Below, one piece after another: positions 56,649 to 64,000 of a stretch of DNA of 64,000 bases. The position numbers and the translations under genes are program-made. The notes under the pieces were generated by a model. That model was not told where the DNA came from. It saw only the letters and a program-made list of their open reading frames with translations, and did not search any database. The DNA lies in assembly GCA_964017185.1 (NCBI GenBank), contig OZ024869.1, forward strand, positions 57,190,761 to 57,254,760, written 5' to 3'. Origin of the DNA: Rugalucina vietnamica (lineage: Eukaryota; Mollusca; Bivalvia; Lucinida; Lucinidae). Numbering within the stretch: position 1 is the stretch's first letter; each line of letters begins with the position of its first letter.

Positions 56649-58270
56649 ATACCCACCGCAATAACGAAGTTATAAGGGGGGATATACTGTTTTCACGTTG
56701 TCCGTCCGTCTGTGCGGGTCTCCGTCCGTCCGTCCGTCCGTCCGTAACACTTTGTTTCCTTAATATCTTGAAGCCCCTTGGCCGGAATTTCATGAAACCT
56801 TGCACACACATACATATTGATATTATGATAAAACATAAGGGGCTAGGTGGCAGTTTTGTGAGAGTTATTGCCCTTTGTAATTCTTCATGGTTGTGTTTAT
56901 ATGCATATGTATAGTGCCTTCATGGGCCGATCAACTCCTACCACAATTTTCCATGAATAACTCTGAAACTTTACAAATACAATGGAGACATGTTTGACAT
57001 TTGCATGAAGTAGTTTGATAGTGAAAACATAATTTTTGACAAAATTACAACTGAGAAAACATAGACAATTTTTCATGAGCATTTTCTATTACAGGTATGG
57101 TAGTGGCTATACGGGCCGATCAACTCCTACCACATTTTTGCTGGAGCCATTTGATACTTTGCCACCACAATACAGACACATTGGACATGTGCATGAAGAA
57201 ATATTATTTTGAAAAAATAATTTTTAACAAAATTGCAGCTGTTTGAACTTAGACAATTTTTGTGCATTGTTTTCAACATGAGTTCCATGGTAGTGCCTAT
57301 ACGGGCCGATCAACTCCTACCACAGTATTTGCTGGAGCCATTTGACACTTTGCCATCACAATACAGACACACTGGACATGTGCATGAAGAAATATTATTT
57401 TGGAAAAATAATTTTAACAAATTTGCAGCTTTGTGAACTTAAACAATTTTTGTGCATTGTTTTCAACATGGGTTCCATGGTAGTGCCTATACGGGCCGAT
57501 CAACTTCTACCACAGTTTCTGCTGGAGCCATTTGACACTTTGACTTCACAATACAGACAAATTGGACATGTGCATGAAGAAATATTATTTTGAATAAAAT
57601 ATTTTGACAAAAATTACAGCTGTTTGAACTTAGACAATATAGACAATTTTTATGAGCATTTGCTATGGTAGTGCTTATACGGGCCGATCAACTGCTACCA
57701 CAGTTTTTGCTGGAGCTATTTTATACTTTGCCTTCACAATACAGACACACTGGACATGTGCATGAAGAAATATTATTTTAAAAAAAATATTTTTGACAAA
57801 ATTTCTTCTTTTGAACTTAGACAATTTTTTGTGCAAGTTTTCAACATTTATTTTAAGGTGTGCAGATACGGGCCGATCAACTCCTACCACAGCTTTTGAT
57901 GTAGTGATCTGATACTTTACCTTCACAATAAAGACATGTTAGACATTCGCATGAAGAAGTTTTATTGTGAAAATGTAATGTTTGACGAAATGGCAGCTTT
58001 GTGAACTTAGAGAATTGTTGTGCATGTTTTAATCATGCGGATGCTTGTAAAGGGTCCAGTTCTTTTCTAAATCCAAAATTTCAAGCCTCTAGCGGTCTTC
58101 TGTGCTCGTACAGACCGGTTTGTGTCAGACTTGTTCAGAAATCACATTGTTGGTTTTCCCACGAAGTGGCTTATTTATAGTTTGCATCATAAACAGCTGA
58201 AAGTCAGTTGTTTTTTTACTGATTTTTACTTTGCGGGGGGTATCTAATAAGCTTGCTTATTGTCAATTCT
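56649..58270. mobile_element. 1.6-kb insertion with six 188-bp repeats
   Basis: Splits LINE copy 3. The left end ATACCCACCGCAATAACG and the reversed right end ATACCCCCCGCAAAG (58244 backwards) may be short TIRs, and TTAT appears at both LINE junctions. Inside are (GTCC)n near 56700-56740 and about six tandem units of ~188 bp starting near 56914, 57101, 57291, 57480, 57668 and 57858. Each carries ACGGGCCGATCAACTCCTAC. A truncated 234-bp-MITE end (58058-58172) is nested near the right side. The frames seen are repeat readings. Confidence 0.68.
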
Positions 58271-58440
58271 TGTTATCACATGATTGTAAAACTTGATCCA
58301 TGGCCCTCTACATTTTTTGCCTCCGGGCACTTTTATCCATTTCATCTGCATAGAGGAGATCATCTAGCACACCAGTCTGCACCTCAGTTTTGGCTTGCAA
58401 CCTTCTTAGGTTGAATATTTGCCGATGCTTTCTAAAGACA

Positions 58441-58813
58441 TACTTTCTATTTACCAGTTTTAAACAATCGTAAAATCTGACATATGCTTTAACATTTTCT
58501 TTTACAACGGTTGTAAATGTAAGTCCATTTCGAAATAAAAAATATACCCAAATTTACTTTTTGACTTAAGTGTTTTGTAGGTAAACTGCCGTTACCCCTT
58601 AAATATACAATCAAAACTATTGCGCTGCCACGAAAACTGAACGCCAAGTTAATGAAGTCGAAAGACAAGAACCCAAGTCAAATTATTTCAAGATGACCGC
58701 CACGTGAGGCGCTGAAAAGTTAAAGCTACAAGGCACGATGATTAAAATCATTCTTTTGTTTAAACGAATTCTGATTATAAGACTGGTGAAAAACATGTTT
58801 TAAGAACTTGGGC

Positions 58814-58817
<4 letters not shown>
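58441..58817. other. Intergenic, nothing seen
   Basis: AT-rich, no supported feature. Confidence 0.5.

Positions 58818-58863
<46 letters not shown>
58818..58863. repeat. (TC)n microsatellite
   Basis: About 23 TC dinucleotides. Confidence 0.92.
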
Positions 58864-58868
<5 letters not shown>

Positions 58869-58947
58869 TACATACGTGGGATCCAAATGTATCCCTATTT
58901 GACATCGCACACGTTGGACCTAAAAGTATCGCATACCTAGCTTAAGG

Positions 58948-59290
58948 CCCGCTCACACCACAACGTATGCCAACGTATGAAAAAAATATCCAGTACGTTG
59001 TTGTACGCTGTTATACGCTGTTTAATCTATGTTAAAAATCCGGAAAGGGGCTCTGTCTTAACTTATACAAAGTGCACGCTTAGCGCACGGAACGTGTCTA
59101 ACGTATGAGTAGCTTATTCATAACGTATTCCTGGCGTAGCATGACCTATAAAGCATATAACAGCGTACGCCCAGCGTTAACATAGCGTTCGTGACTAGCG
59201 TATGTACAACGAATGTCTGAAGTACGTATTCCAAACGTACGTGCACAGCGTGCTTCTAACGAACTGGGCGTTCGTCAAAAAGGGTGAGTC
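58948..59290. repeat. ACGT/GCGTA-rich repeat
   Basis: Opens GCCCGCTCACACCACAACGT and repeats words such as AACGTATG, TACGCTGTTATACGC and CAGCGT. The composition is like the CpG-rich MITEs at 10307 and 60153, and it is probably a distant relative. Ends not fixed. Confidence 0.5.
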
Positions 59291-59315
59291 AAATATATGT
59301 CCAGCAAAAAGTACA

Positions 59316-59316
<1 letters not shown>

Positions 59317-59370
<54 letters not shown>

Positions 59371-59371
59371 A
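59317..59371. repeat. (TAAA)n microsatellite
   Basis: About 13 TAAA tetranucleotides. Confidence 0.92.
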
Positions 59372-60152
59372 AGGAAATAAAAGATGACTAAAGAAATCCG
59401 CACACCTAATTATTCGGATGCATTTTGTGGAATTCTTATATCGTTTCTCAGAAGAATCATTTCCTATAATTAGGCAGAAATGAGTATATGGGTCAGTTAA
59501 CAAAAGTTGCAAATCACAAATAATTACAAATAATTAACTGGAGATTATAGAATTATACCAAAAGCCTATGAAGGCGAAAGCCTGCATCGGCAGTAGGTTG
59601 AGGAAACACATTTGACTAATTTCTGCGGCTTCCCGCGCAGATATTTGTTCTATAATTAGAACAGTCATTGCGAGGAGAGCATGTCGAGATAGCAGCAGGA
59701 GTGAATCAACGATTGCATGGACTCTTATAAATGATAATTAACATGTACATGATACTCAGCGATAACCATTAGCAATTGTGGTGGTATGGCGATATACAAA
59801 TGAATGTTAATAAAATATTTAAATATCAACCAACGTACCCTAAAAGATCATATACATGTTATGATAAATCTTTAAAATTGCATTTGAATAACTTCATCAC
59901 AAATGGCGGAAGATTTCAGGGTGTATACGGGTGAGCATCTGTCTAAACTTTGAGAGAAGCATATAATTAATGAAAGAAAATAACGTTTTGACAAAGCTGT
60001 AAACAGTTTTAGTGAGCTTGTGACTACATTTGGTGAAATGTATGGTCGCAATGTAAAAGGAGCCAGAAAAAAATTCTCGCTTTTCTGTTCAACTTTCATT
60101 TGGATTGTGGAAAACACTTCGTGACATTTTCAAAGCAAATAGAAATTAGAAG
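59372..60152. other. Intergenic, nothing seen
   Basis: No gene or clear repeat. Confidence 0.5.
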
Positions 60153-60806
60153 GTAAAGCAGCAGTCACACATTAGCGTATAAGCCAAACGTGCGCCGGGC
60201 ATGTTGACAAAAAAAGTAAAATTCAACATACGCCAGGAGCACGTCGGAGACACGTTAGTAGCGCGTTACACGCGCGTTTTGTACGCTTGGTGTACGCTTG
60301 AAGCACGATATACGTTGCTGTAAGTCGCTTAGCACTCCAAGCCCGTTTGGGCTCGAACAACTTTAAACATGCTTAAAAATTTTCTAGAAGCTCGGCGTGT
60401 CCCGGACGTGTGTCTTATACGTTTCGAATAAGTTCCACGCGCGTTACAGGCGCGTTGAATACGCTTCGAACGCGTTCGGCGCACGTTTGAGGCACACCAG
60501 TGTACGCTACATGCGCGTTCCGATTTTATTAGATATTGCTTCGGTAGCGTGCCCCAAGCGTGTGTGAGACGCGCGCTGAACGTTTGCTGCGCGCCTGTAG
60601 TGCGTGCATAGCGTGTTTGGGACGTACTCTAAAACTTAGTGATTTTTATATGTCCGGCACACGCCTCAGTCACGCGCTACTGTGTGACTTCTAAAACGAG
60701 TTAAAGGAACAAATTAACTTTTATACGTCCAAAATCTTCAGCGTGTTGAGATTTTTCATACGCCCGGCGCGCGTTCGGGTTATACGCTACAGCTTCACTG
60801 TTGTTT
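60153..60806. mobile_element. CpG-rich MITE, copy 3
   Basis: The left end GCAGCAGTCACACATTAGCG and the right end CGCTACAGCTTCACTGTTGT are inverted. The body aligns along its length with 10810-11475. Dense in CGCG words, no ORF. Confidence 0.8.
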
Positions 60807-62044
60807 AAAATGTGTGATTTGCTCGCGATTTTCAACTTTCATGAATTAGCAAATATCATGGTTTTTCTTATCTTTTGTTAGTCGCACATTTGTAAAAGAT
60901 TGCAAGTATTTGAAAGATTTACTGATTCGGCCAATAGTTTTTTCAGGCATGTCGGCATAGAACATGCTTCTGTTGAATTTCCTATTTTAAATGCATGGTT
61001 TTATAATACGTATTCTAAACAGAAAGTCCTTGATACGATGTATATATATAGTTTTTACGTGAAGGAAACATTGCGATTCTGGTCTCAATTACATATCCGT
61101 TGTCAATAACATGTTTTCAGTTTTCTCAAAAGGAATTTTGCAAAGCGTCTCTATGCTACATTTGAAATTTATGATAACGGCCTTGACACAACATACATAT
61201 TAATGAAATAATTGGTCTAACAACAGGTTCAATTATGGCCAATTTTATGCCTGCTGTGCGATACAGATGGCGTTGCAGAGGTGCGATTTACCTATCCCAT
61301 GAGCCGTTTCTATTTATAGCAACACCGTTTCAGGCCTGCTACGTCATCACATGTTATCGGTATGGGGGAAATTAGTACTGTGCCTTTCCAATACATGCAG
61401 ACTTTCTCCTATTCATCTACTTTTGATTATACTTAATTAGATCATCGTATTTAGTGACTCAGCTACTGTGTATACCAAATATTGAAACAAACAAATTGCC
61501 ACGACCAGTAAAAGATGTTTGTCATGAGTTATAGAAATGTATATTATGATATGTAGCGTATTTAAGATTCACGTCTGTTTCTATCTTTTAACACTTCTCA
61601 CAGCTAAGGAAGTCTCCCATAACAATGTCTCAACAACTTTTAATTGCTACTAAATGTTAACATTTGATATACTGAAAATAGGCAGCAAACCTGCTTAAAT
61701 TTCCAGATACCTTTGACATTCAATTTGGTAATTAGCATATATTTGAAAGGTGACTAATTTACAACAATTCTTTGGCGCTGTACATGAACACGAAGGTACC
61801 TCCGTGACATGAATTATATCTCCACTTTCGACTTACTTGAAGTCGTAAGATATAAACTAGATAAAAAAAAAATCCGACCTTTACAATGTTATTAAACAAT
61901 CTGACCTTTTTGTTGATTTGGTAAAGTCTAAAACATTTTAGAGCCGTGCAAAAATATGACAACCGCACCAATCGAATATACTGTATGTCATGTTGTGCCC
62001 TGGGGACATTTGAGAAACGCAATAAATGACAAAACCAAGTATTT
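60807..62044. other. Intergenic, nothing seen
   Basis: AT-rich; scattered frames without conserved content. Confidence 0.5.
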
Positions 62045-62278
62045 GAGCCGCCCCATGGGAAAACCAGCAATCTGCATAGGCGAAAACAAAGGCGCAGATC
62101 AGCTTCGCAGTAACTGCGAAGCTGATCAGCGCCTTTGTTTTCGCTACTCGGATAGTACAGTTCCTCTTCTACTTAAATCCGAAATTTCAAGCTTCTAGTT
62201 CTTTTCTGTGCTTGTACAGGCCAGTTTGTGTCAGACCTGTTCGGAAACCACATTGTTGGTTTTCCCACGAGGCGGCTC
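62045..62278. mobile_element. 234-bp MITE, copy 2
   Basis: The same termini and palindromic core as 23342-23575, and the same length. ATTT flanks both ends (62041-62044 and 62279-62282), a possible 4-bp target duplication. It lies about 370 bp upstream of the Yellow-family start codon. Confidence 0.85.
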
Positions 62279-62651
62279 ATTTGTCTTTGGAGACAGATTA
62301 CACATTGTACGTCCTATTGGTTTATTTGACAATGCGTGACGCAGTTGACGTTATGAAATACCGCCATACTTGTTAAACCTGGTTAAGGTAGAGACTTATA
62401 ATTAGTATAGTGTAACTTTTCTGAAGAACTTAAAATTTAAATACATGGAATTTTGAAACGATCGTTTTAGTATATAGATCTGGGACTATTGAAATTGCAT
62501 AAATTCATGAATCAACGTTACGTACAAATTAAGATGTGCAGTTAATCTTTGACACAATGTTTAGAGTGGAAGACTTCCTTAAATCAACATTCGTAAAACG
62601 AATACCGTTTTAGCCTTAGATCCTATCGGGAATTACGCATTCTTTATCGAT
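62279..62651 (+). promoter_or_regulatory. Putative upstream region of the Yellow-family gene
   Basis: Contains a TATA-like AGTATATAGATC near 62469, about 180 bp before the ATG. The start site is not determinable, and a 5' non-coding exon is possible. Confidence 0.2.
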
Positions 62652-63965
62652 ATGAATCTAGAAGGAACTGTATTCAGTTTTCTGCAAATATTAATAGCGT
62701 GTAACCTCATATTCGGGCATGGAGACCACGGTGACGCCGAGACGTTATTTCGATGGAAGACTATTGAGTATGATTGGCCATCACGTGTGGACAAGGAAAC
62801 AGCTTTGGCAGACGGAAGATTTATTCCTGATAACAATGCTATTAACGGAATACATGTCTATAATGATCGGATTTTTGTGACAGTGCCGCGTTTAAAGCCT
62901 GGCATTCCATCGAATCTAAATACAATTGTGAAAGCAGCTAGATCTAAACGTTTCTTGAGTAGTAAGACGGTTCTAAGACCGTATCCCAGCTGGGATATGC
63001 AAAAACAGGGAAATTGCAACGCTTTTCAGAAAGTCCAAAATATTGAAATAGACCCAAAGCGCGGAAAATTGTTTGTTATTGATACAGGAGGAGTACAAGA
63101 TGAGTGCCCGGCTAAACTGGTTATTTACGACGCTAATACTGACAAGGAGATTCATCGTCATATATTCTCGGAGACAGTTGTGCCTAGAGGCTCGAACTAC
63201 TTAAATGATTTGGTGATGGATTACGTTGGTGGAGACGATGTAAAGTACCTGTACATAACAAACCAAGGAGATTATTCTATAGTCGTATACGACATAGAGA
63301 ACGACAATTCCTACTCATTTTCTCATCCTACGATGCGGCCTGAGGCGAACAAAACTGATATAAAGATATCAGATAACGTGGTGCGCGTCAGCAACGGTGT
63401 TAATGGCATAGCGATATCTGTAAATTTTGATTATGTGTACTACAGTCCAATAGCCGGCACCGGTCTGTATCAGATACCGACAAAGGTCCTCAGAAACTCT
63501 ACAGCAAACTTCGACAAATATGTCAGAAAGGTTGGTGACAAACCGTCGCAAGGAGACGGGATGGTTATGAGCATAAAGAATAGCTTATACTTCTCAGCTT
63601 TAGCTCAGAAAGCCATTGTTATGTGGGAAATTGAAAAGGATATCTTGCGTTACGGCTCAGAAGGAAAGGTTAAAATGAGATCCATAACGTACGAAACCGA
63701 AGATCCCCGTATGGAATGGGTTGATTCACTTGCGTTGGATTCATTAGGCTATTTATGGTTCACCACAAGCAGCTTACAACGGCATATCTCAGACAGACTC
63801 AGAAACGATACAGTGAATTTTATGATATGGCGAGCTTTTGTTCATGAACCTAGTTACGCTTATTTTAGAAGTTTCTCGCCTGTCCCAAGTGCATCCAGTC
63901 AAGTTGCTCTTAGCACTCTTTATTTGACATCGTGTATTCTCTTGTTGATTGAGAACCTAAGATAA
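62652..63965 (+). CDS. Yellow/major-royal-jelly-family secreted protein
   Basis: An uninterrupted 437-residue ORF. Residues 1-22 form a hydrophobic signal peptide (TVFSFLQILIACNLIFG). The rest is an MRJP/Yellow six-bladed-propeller domain. Visible family marks are GRFIPDNN.. at 56, FVTVPRLKPGIPSNLN at 75-90, YPSW at 111, Cys122 and Cys152 flanking the FVIDTG strand at 141, CPAKLVIYD at 152, and GVNGIAIS at 249. N-glycosylation sequons are at Asn233, Asn282 and Asn385. The last ~20 residues are hydrophobic after a small-residue stretch (SASSQ), compatible with a GPI-attachment signal or membrane tail. Some insect members act in dopachrome conversion; the substrate here is unknown. Being intronless beside a multi-exon gene may indicate retroposition or simply a compact gene. 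Complete. Confidence 0.92.
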   Translation: MNLEGTVFSFLQILIACNLIFGHGDHGDAETLFRWKTIEYDWPSRVDKETALADGRFIPDNNAINGIHVYNDRIFVTVPRLKPGIPSNLNTIVKAARSKRFLSSKTVLRPYPSWDMQKQGNCNAFQKVQNIEIDPKRGKLFVIDTGGVQDECPAKLVIYDANTDKEIHRHIFSETVVPRGSNYLNDLVMDYVGGDDVKYLYITNQGDYSIVVYDIENDNSYSFSHPTMRPEANKTDIKISDNVVRVSNGVNGIAISVNFDYVYYSPIAGTGLYQIPTKVLRNSTANFDKYVRKVGDKPSQGDGMVMSIKNSLYFSALAQKAIVMWEIEKDILRYGSEGKVKMRSITYETEDPRMEWVDSLALDSLGYLWFTTSSLQRHISDRLRNDTVNFMIWRAFVHEPSYAYFRSFSPVPSASSQVALSTLYLTSCILLLIENLR

Positions 63966-64000
63966 CCAAATATACGCGGCCATAGTTTGATCAATATCTA
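63966..64000. other. 3' flank to window end
   Basis: Too short to hold a supported feature. Confidence 0.5.

Larger units (their letters stand above)
55698..58440 (-). mobile_element. Non-LTR retrotransposon, fragmented copy 3
   Basis: Minus strand. It begins at the shared TCTCACCAATGAGA 3' hairpin and reads back through the zinc-finger, WTGHV.RMP and SLS..H.DDEV regions to about 56648. It resumes at 58270-58440 with the LLYADEMDK-type region, where TTTCATCTGCATAGAGGAG is the reverse of the YADD box. The gap is an inserted element (56649-58270). Many frameshifts. Confidence 0.8.

Overview
The window is animal nuclear DNA. It is AT-rich, has long introns with GT..AG borders, and is packed with tRNA-derived SINEs, fragmented non-LTR retrotransposons, short inverted-repeat transposons and microsatellites. 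The repeat types and the mix of proteins suggest a lophotrochozoan, most likely a bivalve mollusc. That placement is inferred, because no species marker is present.

Two protein genes can be supported. The first is a nine-exon plus-strand gene (5756-51883) for 2-amino-3-carboxymuconate-6-semialdehyde decarboxylase (ACMSD), the zinc amidohydrolase of tryptophan/kynurenine catabolism. All exons join in frame to 343 residues, and every expected metal ligand is present. The second is an intronless plus-strand gene (62652-63965) for a secreted Yellow/major-royal-jelly-family protein of 437 residues. Nothing links the two functionally.

Layout: 1-5.7 kb is intergenic repeats. 5.8-7.4 kb holds ACMSD exons 1-2. 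7.4-23.9 kb is intron 2, with CpG-rich MITEs, a degenerate foldback of about 4.5 kb and a 3.2-kb TIR element with a 5-bp target duplication. 23.9-24.95 kb holds exons 3-5. 24.93-35.1 kb is a very large 41-bp tandem array in intron 5. 35.1-38.7 kb is interspersed repeats, then exons 6-7. 39.4-51.15 kb is intron 7, with retroelements, a 37-bp tandem array and a 5.9-kb TIR element inserted in that array. 51.15-51.88 kb holds exons 8-9. 52-62.6 kb is intergenic repeats, and the Yellow-family gene closes the window.

The most remarkable observation is that both ACMSD minisatellites are made of the gene's own splice junctions. The 41-bp unit is the last ~20 coding bases of exon 5 plus the first ~21 bases of intron 5, with a strong TAG|GTGAGTA donor, repeated roughly 230 times (estimated from length). 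The 37-bp unit is the last 10 bases of intron 7 plus the first 27 bases of exon 8, including the codons of the catalytic Asp, repeated about 20 times upstream of the real exon 8. The authentic donor is the first copy of its array and the authentic acceptor is the last copy of its array. The spliceosome must therefore ignore hundreds of decoys, and any decoy that was used would put a stop codon in frame. No CRISPR array, prokaryotic gene or viral gene was seen.
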